The translations under genes were made by a program, and so were the position numbers. Below are positions 7,013 through 15,499 of a DNA stretch of 28,913 nucleotides, piece by piece. The notes beneath the pieces were generated by a model. It was given only the letters and a program-made list of their open reading frames with translations, ran no database searches and was not told where the DNA came from. The stretch spans positions 1 through 28,913 of the forward strand of contig CAZKXU010000040.1 in NCBI GenBank assembly GCA_964556665.1, given 5' to 3'. How positions within the stretch are numbered: position 1 is the stretch's first letter; each line of letters opens with the position of its first letter. This stretch comes from CAZKXU01 sp964556665 (GTDB lineage: Bacteria; Bdellovibrionota_C; UBA2361; CAZKXU01).

Positions 7013-8122
7013 ATGTACACAGTTGCATTATTCGGTGCTGGCAAGATTGGAGAGGCCATTACCGGACTTCTAACTTTAGACGGTGATTATACCGTAAGAG
7101 TTTGTGACCATGATCTAGGGCGCGCGAAAATTGTGGCTTCTATGTGGAAAAACGCAGAGGCGCATCAACTCGATCTTAAAAACAAAGCATCAGTAACAAA
7201 ATTACTAACTGGTTGTCAGGCTGTCTTAAGCGCCTTGCCTTACTACTGCAACGTTGAGGTGGCAGAGTTAGCCCTAAAAGCAGGCGTCCACTACCTTGAT
7301 TTAACCGAGGATGTTGAAACTACCAGAGCTGTAATTAAACATGGTGGCCAAGCCACCACTGCCCTAATTCCGCAGTGCGGATTGGCCCCTGGATTTATAA
7401 GCATCGCTGCCGCCCACTTAGTAAATTCATTTGAAAAGATTGATACAGTTAAGATGCGCGTAGGTGCTTTGCCTATCTATCCGAGCAACTCTATCAAATA
7501 CAACCTCACCTGGTCGACCGAGGGGCTGATCAATGAATATGGGAATATGTGTGAGGTCATTGATGATGGGAAGAAACTAGCCGCTTTTCCGCTCGAAGGA
7601 CTAGAGCGCTTCTCCTTAGATGGTGATGAATACGAAGCCTTTAATACATCCGGAGGTCTGGGCACCCTATGTGACACTCTAATGGGTAGAGTAAGAAAAT
7701 TGGATTATAAATCGGTGCGCTACCCGGGGCACCGTGACTATATGGCATTTTTAATGAATGAGCTTAGATTTAATGAAGATCGGGAGGTATTAAAGAACGT
7801 ATTCGAACGCAGCATCGCCACCACTCACCAGGATAAATGTATTATACTCGTTGAGGTACGTGGTTGGATTAAGGAACGGTTACTGCAAAAAACATATGCC
7901 AGTACGGTCTATAATGCACGCATCGGTAGCCATCATTTTGGTGCGATCCAGATAACGACCGCTGCCGGAATCTGTGCGCCGCTTGATTTATTGCTAACCG
8001 GCAAAACCACCAAAAAGAGTGGGCATATAAAATGCGAGGAGATCTCCTTACTTGAATGTCTGGAGAACCGCTTTGGAAAGTACTACAAAGATGAATTGGC
8101 GTTGAAGGGTATCGAGGATTAA
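7013..8122 (+). CDS. Saccharopine dehydrogenase family oxidoreductase
   Basis: The 369-residue product begins with a Rossmann nucleotide-binding motif, ALFGAGKIG (5-13). It continues with the VLSALPYYCNVEVAELALKAG and HYLDLTED segments typical of saccharopine reductase/dehydrogenase-like proteins, then the family's C-terminal dimerisation/substrate domain (CGLAPGF at about 122-128). These NAD(P)-dependent enzymes act on amino-acid adducts such as saccharopine, or on lysine itself (lysine 6-dehydrogenase). The exact substrate cannot be read from sequence. AGGGG lies 6 nt before the ATG, supporting the start. The gene is monocistronic and converges with the ATPase gene at 8201. An aminotransferase (rocD-like) is encoded elsewhere in the window but is not adjacent. 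Confidence 0.85.
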   Translation: MYTVALFGAGKIGEAITGLLTLDGDYTVRVCDHDLGRAKIVASMWKNAEAHQLDLKNKASVTKLLTGCQAVLSALPYYCNVEVAELALKAGVHYLDLTEDVETTRAVIKHGGQATTALIPQCGLAPGFISIAAAHLVNSFEKIDTVKMRVGALPIYPSNSIKYNLTWSTEGLINEYGNMCEVIDDGKKLAAFPLEGLERFSLDGDEYEAFNTSGGLGTLCDTLMGRVRKLDYKSVRYPGHRDYMAFLMNELRFNEDREVLKNVFERSIATTHQDKCIILVEVRGWIKERLLQKTYASTVYNARIGSHHFGAIQITTAAGICAPLDLLLTGKTTKKSGHIKCEEISLLECLENRFGKYYKDELALKGIED

Positions 8123-8134
8123 ATAGATACATTC

Positions 8135-8167
8135 TATGCAGCAGAGAGAAATAGAGTCTGCTGCATA
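8135..8167. terminator. Hairpin between convergent genes
   Basis: A perfect 11-bp stem (tatgcagcaga/tctgctgcata) with an 11-nt loop lies just after the stop of the oxidoreductase gene and before the convergent end of the ATPase gene. It is well placed as a bidirectional terminator, but no U tract follows on either strand. Confidence 0.5.
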
Positions 8168-8200
8168 TCATGGCTCTCTCAGATAACAGCTTCCTCCTCT

Positions 8201-9388
8201 CTAAAATAGAGATTTTAAGCTGACAATTGCTTCTTGCCAGGGCGTAAAGAGGATATTTTTTTCTTTATATGCTCGGGGAGTAGTGCATACACAAAGCTGT
8301 TTAACCTTAGGATAGTCATCTTCAAATGCTTTAAGGCCTGAACAATCACTCGCACTTGGGTTCGAGTTCGATTTAATCTCAATCGCCAGTACTGGTTCCA
8401 GCACATTTCTAGCAAGAACAAGATCTACCTCCCGTCCATTTTTATCTCTCCAGTAGAAAAAACGGAGGCCAAGATTGTGATACTCATTAGTGCTGAATAA
8501 TTGATTGATCACAAAGGTTTCGAATAACTTTCCGAAAAGAAACCCGCCTTGGCGTAGATCAACTCGCAAGTAGCCATTCAGTGCATTTAATATTCCACAA
8601 TCAAAAAAGTAATACTTGGGTGCTTGAACAAGCTGCTTTTTTATTGACTGAGACCATCCTGGAAGCTCGTGAACAATTAGTGTATCAACAAGAATCATAA
8701 AATATTCCTGCGCTGTCTTACCGGCGATTCCTACCTGCTTCCCTAACTTCGCAAAGTTGGCAGGCTCACCATTTAATTGCGCTGCAAATTCCAAGAATCT
8801 AGAGAATCTATCAATTCCACGCACCAAAGATTCCTGTTGAATCTCTTCTCTCAAGTAGGTTGAGACATAAGAATCAAGTGTCGGTATGGCCAAAGCATGA
8901 TCATCGAAATAGATGCCAGGCAGTGTGCCTACATTTAGTGCTTTTAGTAGATTTAGTTCAGTCTCAAGTTGACTTATAGGATGCAATTCTTTTGTAACTG
9001 CACGTCCCGCCAGTAAATTTGCACCACCTCTTTTTAATTTTCTAGCACTTGAGCCCGAGAGTAAGAAAACAAGTTGATTTTTGTATCCCTCTATTAATCT
9101 ATGCACCTCATCCAATAGTGCCGGAACTTTTTGAATCTCATCGATTGAAACAGTAAGTTGCTTCTGCGATCTTGCCAGTTTTTCCTTTATCTCACCTTCT
9201 AGTAGTATGGGCTCATGAAGATAACGGCGAAAAAGATCCCCGCGCAGAAGATCAATCTGAATGTTGTTCTCTATCTGCTTTAAAGATTCTCGAATGAGCG
9301 CAGTTTTTCCAGTACCTCGTGGACCAAGTAGCAATATTGACTTATTTTTCTGCAATAATGTTAACGGGTTAAGCATTCGAGAGATCAT
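8201..9388 (-). CDS. AAA ATPase with DUF4143 domain
   Basis: The 395-residue protein belongs to the AAA_14/DUF4143 family. Walker A is GPRGTGKT (22-29) and Walker B is SIDEIQ (Asp83, Glu84). A linker with a helix-turn-helix-like segment spans about 180-240. The C-terminal domain carries GREVDLVL (Asp322) and IEIKS (Glu337, Lys339), the D-ExK pattern of PD-(D/E)xK nucleases. Such genes are common, patchily distributed and usually uncharacterised; a role in defence or toxin-like functions has been suggested for some relatives but is not shown here. A perfect -35 and a -10 box lie directly upstream with a palindrome across them. There is no Shine-Dalgarno sequence. A dead paralogue fragment lies at 5961-6330. 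Confidence 0.9.
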   Translation of the reverse strand: MISRMLNPLTLLQKNKSILLLGPRGTGKTALIRESLKQIENNIQIDLLRGDLFRRYLHEPILLEGEIKEKLARSQKQLTVSIDEIQKVPALLDEVHRLIEGYKNQLVFLLSGSSARKLKRGGANLLAGRAVTKELHPISQLETELNLLKALNVGTLPGIYFDDHALAIPTLDSYVSTYLREEIQQESLVRGIDRFSRFLEFAAQLNGEPANFAKLGKQVGIAGKTAQEYFMILVDTLIVHELPGWSQSIKKQLVQAPKYYFFDCGILNALNGYLRVDLRQGGFLFGKLFETFVINQLFSTNEYHNLGLRFFYWRDKNGREVDLVLARNVLEPVLAIEIKSNSNPSASDCSGLKAFEDDYPKVKQLCVCTTPRAYKEKNILFTPWQEAIVSLKSLF

Positions 9389-9427
9389 AAGTAAGATATA
9401 TATACTAAATCTTACTTAGAATGTCAA
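9388..9427 (-). promoter_or_regulatory. Promoter overlapped by a palindromic operator-like site
   Basis: On the minus strand TTGACA (9427-9422), a 17-nt spacer and TATATA (9404-9399) form a near-consensus promoter ending 10 nt before the ATG at 9388. Inverted 10-bp arms taagtaagat and atcttactta (9388-9397 and 9409-9418) bracket the -10 box and reach the first base of the start codon. A dimeric repressor bound here would block transcription. The regulator is not identified. Confidence 0.6.
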
Positions 9428-9579
9428 GATAAAATAGAAGCGGAGTAGCATGCGACTTAGGCGTTAGGAGATTGCAACTAGTTAGATAGCTAGTACGGTA
9501 ATTCTTCGCTGCTATACCTTAGGAAATCCCTATATTGTATAATTACACAGCTTTAATATCTCTTTATTAGGATTCCAGT

Positions 9580-10323
9580 ATGGTTGACCATGCAAGAGTA
9601 CCAGGACTAGGGATGAACAGGTTTGAAAGAGCTAGCAATCTATCTTGGCAGGATATCGAACCCCTAATGAGAGTCTTTCAAGATATGCATACTGAGCGTG
9701 AAATGAACAGCCTTCATGCACAATCCGACAGACTTGGAGAACTGTTAGCTAAGCATCTTGAATCTTTACGTACAGATCCAGCATCCGCAGAATCCGTTTC
9801 AGTCCTTCACTCAAAATTGGATACTGGGATTTATTTAGCCAGAGATCTTGCAGACGCAATATATAAGAATAGTCATCAGACCGACTTTACTGTCTCTCCA
9901 GTCCTTGCAGACGCTAGAAAAGAATTTATAAGACTAGCTGAAGACTTAGCGAGACGAAAAAGAGAGGATCTAATTGATTTTGTTTTAACTTTAGGACCCT
10001 TAGAAGGAATCATACCAGAAATAGTTCAAGATAGATATGAACCGCAACATGGACCAGCAAGTGTGGTCAATACATTGATCTATGCGCTAGTAAGTGCTGC
10101 TGCTGCAAAGAATTGTATAATATATACCTTTACTAAAGAGCAGATAGAGCTAGCGCGTTCAACTAAGCCTCACGCCTTTGGCGATTGGTGGCAGAGAAGA
10201 AGAGAAGATGCCTCTGTTTGCTTTCGTACTTTACAAAGTTCATTTGGGACAAGAAGGGATGAAACAGTTGTTGTATATCACGATGCGCTAATGAGTTGCG
10301 AAGCAGCTATGCCACGAAGATAA
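9580..10323 (+). CDS. Hypothetical protein, mostly helical
   Basis: The 247-residue product matches no family I recognise. It has no signal peptide or clear membrane segment and is rich in charged, helix-forming residues, for example AEDLARRKREDLIDFVLTLG at about 126-145. A more hydrophobic alanine-rich segment (LIYALVSAAAAKN) lies near residue 170. AGGA sits about 7 nt before the ATG. The gene is single, with convergent neighbours on its right. Codon use and length make it a believable gene, but no function can be proposed. Confidence 0.65.
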   Translation: MVDHARVPGLGMNRFERASNLSWQDIEPLMRVFQDMHTEREMNSLHAQSDRLGELLAKHLESLRTDPASAESVSVLHSKLDTGIYLARDLADAIYKNSHQTDFTVSPVLADARKEFIRLAEDLARRKREDLIDFVLTLGPLEGIIPEIVQDRYEPQHGPASVVNTLIYALVSAAAAKNCIIYTFTKEQIELARSTKPHAFGDWWQRRREDASVCFRTLQSSFGTRRDETVVVYHDALMSCEAAMPRR

Positions 10324-10334
10324 GTTTTCTACTT

Positions 10335-10793
10335 CTATAAGATCTCAATCTCCTTTGATCTAAGGAGCAATTCAATCTTGTCTCCGTATTTAATACCTTC
10401 AATCTTAGGAGCAAGGATCTGAATCTGTTGCGGATCATCGATGCTGTTATCTTTTGTGCTCGGATCTGGATAATATACAAAGCTGGGGAGCCAATCGATT
10501 CCGCGTTTTACTTTACAACGGGCAATCATAAAATTCTCAGCTCTTCTCCCCTCCTTCCAGATGATTTCATGCAACAGAAACTCTGCTGTCTTCATACGAA
10601 ACGAGCGTGGAGCGATCGAGACATTAAGCGTACCGGCAAAACAATCTGAGATATCCAGCCCGTGCTTAAAAAAATGGGGTCGCTGCAGATTGATAGTTCC
10701 TTCAGGGTATTTTTTGGATCTGATTCCGGAAGCGTGTCCGTAACCTGGGGAGAGGATACCAACAACATTTAGGTCAAACTCATTAGCAGACAT
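10335..10793 (-). CDS. Conserved hypothetical, possibly CTP-dependent riboflavin kinase-like
   Basis: The 152-residue product has a pattern reminiscent of archaeal CTP-dependent riboflavin kinase (DUF120): a glycine-rich N-terminal strand (GYGHASGI), then FAGTLNVSI at about 52-60, YYPDP at about 107-111, and a terminal QIQILAPKIEGIKYGDKIEL resembling the family's EIIAP...L..GD.VE ending. This similarity is from memory of motifs and is weak. Bacterial riboflavin kinases are normally the unrelated ATP-dependent RibF, so an enzyme of this type would be unusual. It is the last gene of a leftward group after ridA and a 72-codon gene, 6 nt downstream of the latter's stop. It could equally be a different small beta-barrel protein. 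Confidence 0.6.
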   Translation of the reverse strand: MSANEFDLNVVGILSPGYGHASGIRSKKYPEGTINLQRPHFFKHGLDISDCFAGTLNVSIAPRSFRMKTAEFLLHEIIWKEGRRAENFMIARCKVKRGIDWLPSFVYYPDPSTKDNSIDDPQQIQILAPKIEGIKYGDKIELLLRSKEIEIL

Positions 10794-10799
10794 GTAGCT

Positions 10800-11018
10800 T
10801 TAGTTGTCACCTTCAAAGAAGCTTGCTGAAGATGAAGATGGTGGTGTCCCGTTGGCAGCAGCTTGAGAAGCATCTCTACGTGCTCGCTCCGCTGCCAAAA
10901 ACTGAGCCATATGTGACCCATGTGTTCCTCGATCTACTACCTCATACCAAGCCGGGCGCTGCCCCTCTTCTCTTGGTGCCCAACGTTGTGGACCTGGCTG
11001 ATTCGGTTTTGCAAACAT
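10800..11018 (-). CDS. Small hypothetical protein with a low-complexity tail
   Basis: This 72-residue hydrophilic product has a Pro/Arg-rich start (MFAKPNQPGPQRWAPREEG) and an Ala/Ser-rich tail (SSSSASFF). It has no membrane segment and no recognised family. It lies between ridA (18 nt upstream) and the riboflavin-kinase-like gene (6 nt downstream) on the same strand. GGAG about 9 nt before the ATG supports expression. The tight spacing makes it a probable operon member; function unknown. Confidence 0.6.
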   Translation of the reverse strand: MFAKPNQPGPQRWAPREEGQRPAWYEVVDRGTHGSHMAQFLAAERARRDASQAAANGTPPSSSSASFFEGDN

Positions 11019-11036
11019 AAGATCTATCTCCCTAAA

Positions 11037-11429
11037 CTACCCCAGCACCGCATCAACCTCCATCTCGATGAGCATGCGTGGATCTATTAATTTTGCCACC
11101 TGTACAAATGTATTAGTTGGACGGATCTTTTCGAAAGCCTCACGATGAGCACGTGAAAAACTTTTCCATTGCGAAATGTCGGTTACAAACATACGGGTGC
11201 GCACGACATCCGAAAGATTTGCACCGGCATCTTGTAGCGAGCGCCTAATAATATCTATTACATGGCGAGTCTGAATATAGGCATCCCCTGCCCCTACCAC
11301 CTCACCGCTCGCATCCAAAGCTGTTGTCCCGGAAACATACACATTATTACCGACACGAACTGCACGGCTGTAACCAATTAAGGGTTCCCAGGGTGTTCCA
11401 CTTGATATTTGAATTCGTTCTTGTGACAT
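11037..11429 (-). CDS. RidA/YjgF family protein
   Basis: The 130-residue product matches the RidA (YjgF/YER057c/UK114) fold in length and motifs: VYVSGTTALD (30-39), DVVRTRMFVTD (74-84) and the C-terminal DPRMLIEMEVDAV. There Arg118 and Glu122 match the Arg and Glu that bind and activate the imine/enamine substrate in RidA deaminases. RidA hydrolyses reactive 2-aminoacrylate made by PLP enzymes; other subfamilies lack this activity, and I cannot assign the subfamily. It heads a leftward group of three genes, with a REP palindrome directly upstream separating it from rocD, which encodes a PLP enzyme. Confidence 0.9.
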   Translation of the reverse strand: MSQERIQISSGTPWEPLIGYSRAVRVGNNVYVSGTTALDASGEVVGAGDAYIQTRHVIDIIRRSLQDAGANLSDVVRTRMFVTDISQWKSFSRAHREAFEKIRPTNTFVQVAKLIDPRMLIEMEVDAVLG

Positions 11430-11437
11430 AATTTAAG

Positions 11438-11513
11438 ACTGGGACCGCGGGCTTCCAGCCCGCAACGGATTATCTGCAAATTCGTATGCGGGCTGAAAGC
11501 CCGCGGTCCCAGT
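11438..11513. repeat. REP-like cruciform, copy 2
   Basis: The arms actgggaccgcggg... and ...cccgcggtcccagt are inverted repeats of the same family as the copy at 156. The left arm keeps the inner hairpin GCGGGC-ttcca-GCCCGC; the right arm has one loop change (tgaaa for tggaa) with its stem intact. The centre contains AATTCGT next to the right arm, the same asymmetric mark. It lies between ridA and rocD on the 5' side of ridA. Confidence 0.92.
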
Positions 11514-11543
11514 AAGTTGGAAACAATTTATGTTAGTATCGTA

Positions 11544-12743
11544 TCATCCTACTAGAACTTTCTCAATCCGCTCTAATGCCCAATCAATCTCCTGCTTCGT
11601 GATACAAAGGGCAGGTGCAAAGCGTAATGTTTGAGAGCGGGTATCCTTACTGAGAACCCCGTGTTTTAGAAGTTCATAAGCAACCTTGTTAGCAGACCCA
11701 TAAGAATTGCTAATATCTAATCCGATCATTAATCCTCTTCCGCGCACCGCCTCAACTTTAGAGCTTTTAATTGATCTAATGGCGTTGAAAAAATATTCAC
11801 CAAGCTCTGCCGATCTCCTCTCCGGTTTCTCATCTTTAATTAACCGTATAACCTCACGTGCGATCGCCGCTGCCAGAGGATTACCTCCAAAGGTACTACC
11901 ATGCGTACCCGGAGTAAAAAGATCCATGACCTCCTTTTTCCCAACCACAGCCGAGGCTGGCAAGATACCGCCACCGAGTGCTTTACCTATTATAAATATA
12001 TCCGGCATGACATCTTCATGCTCTACCGCCCAAATTTTTCCAGTTCTACAGAGCCCAGTTTGTATCTCATCTGCCATCAATAATAATCGCTGCTTATCAC
12101 AGATAGATCTTAGTGCCTTTATGAATCCCAGTGGAGGGATGATTACCCCTCCTTCACCCTGAATCGGCTCTACTAGCACAGCACAGGTATTAGGTGTAAT
12201 CTCCTTCTCAACTGCATTTATATCGCCGTAATTAACAATTTTAAATCCCGGAGCAAACGGCCCAAAATGCTCGCGATACTTACTCTCCGTGCTAAACCCA
12301 ACGATGGTTGTTGAGCGACCATGAAAATTATTACTGAAAACAATTATCTCTGCTTGGTTATCCGGTATCCCCTTTACTTCATAACCCCACTTACGCGCCG
12401 CCTTAATCGCGGTCTCAACTGCTTCCGTACCTGTGTTCATAGGCAACACTACTTCCAGTCCGCAGAACTCTGCCAGCTCCTTGCATAGCAGAGAGTGCTC
12501 CTCACTAAAAAAGGCGCGGCTTGTAAGTGTTAGCTTCTGTAGCTGTCGTTCTGCTACTTTGATTAGTCGATCGTTCTGGTGGCCGAAGTTTAGAGCACTA
12601 TATCCCGCCAGCATATCGAGATAACGGTTACCATCAACATCTGTAACCCAAACACCTTTGCCTTCAGATAGCATGACCGGTAGCGGCTTATAATTATGCG
12701 CACCGAACTGCTCATTGATTTTTATAAGCTCTTTGCTATTCAT
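11544..12743 (-). CDS. rocD: Ornithine aminotransferase (class III, PLP-dependent)
   Basis: The 399-residue product is a class III aminotransferase closest in motif to ornithine-oxo-acid transaminase, which converts ornithine and 2-oxoglutarate to glutamate semialdehyde and glutamate. Visible landmarks are MNTGTEAVETAIKAARKWGY (102-121), NNFHGRS (138-144), VEPIQGEGG (191-199), ADEIQTG with Asp225, and the PLP lysine Lys254 in IIGKALGGG. The GSTFGGNPLA segment follows. The length equals the usual size for RocD. Acetylornithine aminotransferase is the main alternative, but the GYSALNFGH start favours RocD. The gene begins 29 nt after asnS on the same strand, so the two are probably cotranscribed; AGG lies very close to the ATG. 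Confidence 0.88.
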   Translation of the reverse strand: MNSKELIKINEQFGAHNYKPLPVMLSEGKGVWVTDVDGNRYLDMLAGYSALNFGHQNDRLIKVAERQLQKLTLTSRAFFSEEHSLLCKELAEFCGLEVVLPMNTGTEAVETAIKAARKWGYEVKGIPDNQAEIIVFSNNFHGRSTTIVGFSTESKYREHFGPFAPGFKIVNYGDINAVEKEITPNTCAVLVEPIQGEGGVIIPPLGFIKALRSICDKQRLLLMADEIQTGLCRTGKIWAVEHEDVMPDIFIIGKALGGGILPASAVVGKKEVMDLFTPGTHGSTFGGNPLAAAIAREVIRLIKDEKPERRSAELGEYFFNAIRSIKSSKVEAVRGRGLMIGLDISNSYGSANKVAYELLKHGVLSKDTRSQTLRFAPALCITKQEIDWALERIEKVLVG

Positions 12744-12772
12744 ACCTAGTATGTCGGCAGGATTCTATACTT

Positions 12773-14170
12773 TCAAAACTTAGCATACCCCGGATATCTC
12801 GGAAACGGCGTAACATCCCGGATATTTGTAAATCCGCTTACATACATCAGGAATCTCTCAAATCCTAAACCAAATCCTGAATGCGGAACGGTGCCGTATT
12901 TACGCAGATCGAGATACCACCAATAGCGCTCAACATCCATGTGCGCCTCTTTCATACGACTTACAAGGTTATCATAACGCTCCTCACGTTGCGAACCGCC
13001 GATGATCTCTCCAAGCCGCGGCACCAAACAGTCCATGGCGCGCACGGTTTTACCATCATCATTCTGACGCATATAAAAAGCCTTTATAGCTTTTGGATAG
13101 TTCACCACAAAGACTGGACCCTTAATATACTCATCTGTGAGATAACGCTCATGCTCACTCTGTAGATCCATCCCCCATTTCACAGGAAATTCAAACGCTT
13201 TACCGCTTTTTTCTAGAATCTCAATCGCCTTTGTATAATCAAGGCTTTCAAATTTAGAGCTGGCAACCTCCTGAAGCTGTTGAATTAATCCAGCGCCTTG
13301 CGTAAACTCTGATTTCTCGAAAAACTCCATCTCAGCTTGCGCATGCTCAAGTACATAGTTTATCAGATATTTAATAAACTCCTCTGCCAGTAGCATGTTA
13401 TCTTCAAGAGCATAAAAAGCCATCTCAGGCTCAATCATCCAAAACTCCGAAAGATGCCTTACGGTATTAGAATTCTCGGCGCGGAAAGTCGGTCCAAAGG
13501 TATAGATCTTGCCTATTCCAGTAGCACAGATCTCCCCTTCCAACTGCCCAGAAACGGTTAGACTTGCTTCATCTCTAAAAAAATCCTGAGAGAAATCAAC
13601 CTTGCCCTCCGCTCGCGGTATATTTAATAGGTCAAGGGTTGTAACCCGAAACATATTTCCAGCTCCTTCGCAATCGGAGGTAGAGATAATCGGTGTATGG
13701 ACATAGTAAAACCCACGTGTTGTAAAGAATGTGTGTATGCCCATTGAAGCCACCGATCGTAAACGCAACATCGCTCCGATCGTGTTAGTGCGCGGACGCA
13801 GGTGCAGAACCTCACGCAAAAATTCAAGACTATGCCCCTTTTTCTGTAACGGATAACTCTCAGGGTCTGCCTCTCCTAGAAGCTTAAAACTATCTACCTG
13901 AAACTCATATTTCTGTCCTTTTGCAGGGGAGGCCACTAGTTTGCCGCTGACCTCAATCGCTGCACCTGTCGCAACTCGCTGGGCGTCCTCAGCATAGCCT
14001 GCAAGAGTTGGCTGAATTACGAGCTGTAAACCTTTTACGGCGCTGCCATCCGCGATCTCTATGAATGAAATGTTCTTAGACTGCCGATGAGTCCTTACCC
14101 AGCCACTCAATTTATATGAACCAAGAGGTATTTTATCAGCATGGATATCGCGAATTGAAAAAGAATTCAT
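12773..14170 (-). CDS. asnS: Asparagine-tRNA ligase
   Basis: The 465-residue enzyme is a class IIb aminoacyl-tRNA synthetase that charges tRNA-Asn with asparagine. An N-terminal OB-fold anticodon-binding domain (about 18-97, GWVRTHRQSKNISFIEI) precedes the catalytic domain. Motif 2 is FGPTFRAENSNTVRHL (225-240, with FRAE) and motif 3 is GFGLGFERF (432-440). The ending FPRYPGYAKF is characteristic of AsnRS rather than AspRS. AGGAG lies 6 nt before the ATG, and a promoter precedes it. Presence of AsnRS suggests direct charging of tRNA-Asn rather than reliance on transamidation. It is the first gene of a leftward group with rocD. Confidence 0.97.
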   Translation of the reverse strand: MNSFSIRDIHADKIPLGSYKLSGWVRTHRQSKNISFIEIADGSAVKGLQLVIQPTLAGYAEDAQRVATGAAIEVSGKLVASPAKGQKYEFQVDSFKLLGEADPESYPLQKKGHSLEFLREVLHLRPRTNTIGAMLRLRSVASMGIHTFFTTRGFYYVHTPIISTSDCEGAGNMFRVTTLDLLNIPRAEGKVDFSQDFFRDEASLTVSGQLEGEICATGIGKIYTFGPTFRAENSNTVRHLSEFWMIEPEMAFYALEDNMLLAEEFIKYLINYVLEHAQAEMEFFEKSEFTQGAGLIQQLQEVASSKFESLDYTKAIEILEKSGKAFEFPVKWGMDLQSEHERYLTDEYIKGPVFVVNYPKAIKAFYMRQNDDGKTVRAMDCLVPRLGEIIGGSQREERYDNLVSRMKEAHMDVERYWWYLDLRKYGTVPHSGFGLGFERFLMYVSGFTNIRDVTPFPRYPGYAKF

Positions 14171-14205
14171 ATTTAACTCCTAGATCTTCCAAATATAGAC
14201 GGGCT

Positions 14206-14234
14206 ATTGTAGGATAGTGTGCTTATAGTCGCAA
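14206..14234 (-). promoter_or_regulatory. Promoter of asnS
   Basis: On the minus strand TTGCGA (14234-14229), a 17-nt spacer and TACAAT (14211-14206) form a good sigma-70-type promoter about 35 nt before the asnS start codon, leaving room for the AGGAG ribosome binding site. Confidence 0.6.
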
Positions 14235-14345
14235 GAACGGGCTTACGTTGGTCCCACTGCGCCCGCTATAGCTCTGTTCAGATGTTATAGCGGTGCTTCT
14301 AGGGGCCGAAATTTATGAGGAATTCTACGATTTCTTCACAAATTT

Positions 14346-14421
14346 CGGGGTGTAGCTCAGCCTGGTTTAGAGCACCAGTTTTGGGAACTGGGGGTCGGTA
14401 GTTCGAATCTACTCACCCCGA
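14346..14421 (+). tRNA. tRNA-Pro (TGG)
   Basis: This is a complete cloverleaf. Acceptor CGGGGTG pairs with CACCCCG, the D stem is GCTC/GAGC, the anticodon stem CCAGT/ACTGG holds loop TTTGGGA (anticodon TGG, 14382-14384), and the T stem GGTAG/CTACT has loop TTCGAAT. The discriminator is A and the CCA is not encoded. The gene lies in the divergent space between asnS and the PilP-domain gene. Confidence 0.97.
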
Positions 14422-14524
14422 AACTACTGTTATATTGTAACAAACGGATTTCTTTAGATTCGATAAAATCCTTCCTTGTCTCAGCGCCCATCTTATTAGA
14501 CATTAAGGGGTAATATAAGATCTC

Positions 14525-15346
14525 ATGGCTAAGAGAAGAAAATTAAACGGCATAAAAAAATTCTCCATAATCGGAGTTACACTTATTATAGTGCAGCTCG
14601 GGTATATCTTTATCTTTGCAGAGAAGGAGAAACCTGTCTCTGCTATGGAAGCTATTAATAAAGCAGTAAAAGATGTGCCCGGTGCAAGCGAATCCCGTAA
14701 GCAGCAGTTAAAGATACAGTTAGCGCTTACAGACTATATGGCGCATAACCCTACTCACAAACCACCAGTCTCCCTTGAAGAGCTTGTTCCACGATATTTC
14801 GACCGTGTTCCAAATGATCCTGCCACAGGAAAGCCTTTTGCGTATAAAGTAGAAAACGACAGATATTTTCTTGGTGAGGACCCAAATGCCGTGGCTAAGC
14901 CTGGTGCAGAGGCTGGAACTACTGAAGCACAGGTTGGAGCTTTAAGCTCTGATCAGCAACAGGCCTTAATTGCAAGCATGGGAGATGATGCTGAAGCTAA
15001 TACGTGGGTTTATGATCCTACCGGGAAGCGCGATCCTTTCCGTCCTTTTGATTTTGCACCAAAGATTGACACCGCTGGCAAAACAGAGCTGGAGCGCTAT
15101 GACATAGGTCAGCTCAAAGTAACTGCGATACTTGAGGGTTTTGACGAACCTAAAGCGATTGTGGAGAATAGCGCTGGCCGCGGCTTCACAGTAAAGAAAG
15201 GGGTCAAGATAGGTCCAAACAATGGTGAAATCATCGATATTAAGAAGGACCGTATCTTTATCTTAGAGAGATTTGTTGACTTTACTGGAGACACAAAGAC
15301 CAAAACAATCGAGTTGAAGCTCCGTGTAAAGGATGATCCTCAGTAA
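14525..15346 (+). CDS. PilP-domain pilus assembly protein, membrane-anchored
   Basis: The 273-residue protein has a basic N terminus and one membrane helix (about 12-31). Residues 60-115 contain the pattern SLEELVPRYFDRVPNDPATG with PFAYKVENDRYFLG, like the C-terminal part of pseudopilins and some lipoproteins. The C-terminal PilP domain follows: YDPTGKRDPFRPF (163-175), LERYDIGQLKVTAIL (189-203) and a beta-rich ending. PilP links the inner-membrane PilMNO complex to the PilQ secretin of type IV pili. Normal PilP is a lipoprotein; here there is no lipobox Cys and an uncleaved anchor is predicted. No pilM, pilN, pilO or pilQ gene is adjacent. The start has no clear Shine-Dalgarno sequence. The domain is fairly certain; its role as the main PilP is not. 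Confidence 0.8.
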   Translation: MAKRRKLNGIKKFSIIGVTLIIVQLGYIFIFAEKEKPVSAMEAINKAVKDVPGASESRKQQLKIQLALTDYMAHNPTHKPPVSLEELVPRYFDRVPNDPATGKPFAYKVENDRYFLGEDPNAVAKPGAEAGTTEAQVGALSSDQQQALIASMGDDAEANTWVYDPTGKRDPFRPFDFAPKIDTAGKTELERYDIGQLKVTAILEGFDEPKAIVENSAGRGFTVKKGVKIGPNNGEIIDIKKDRIFILERFVDFTGDTKTKTIELKLRVKDDPQ

Positions 15347-15499
15347 TTATATCCTTATTGAATATATGGCTAAGCGCATGGCCCGTTTCCTGCTTTAATC
15401 CTGTATAACCCTAGCTTAGACCAAGGATGAGCTGGTTATCTTTCTCGAACGGAATAATATTGCTTTATACCCGGCAAAATTTGCCGATTATTGAACTAC

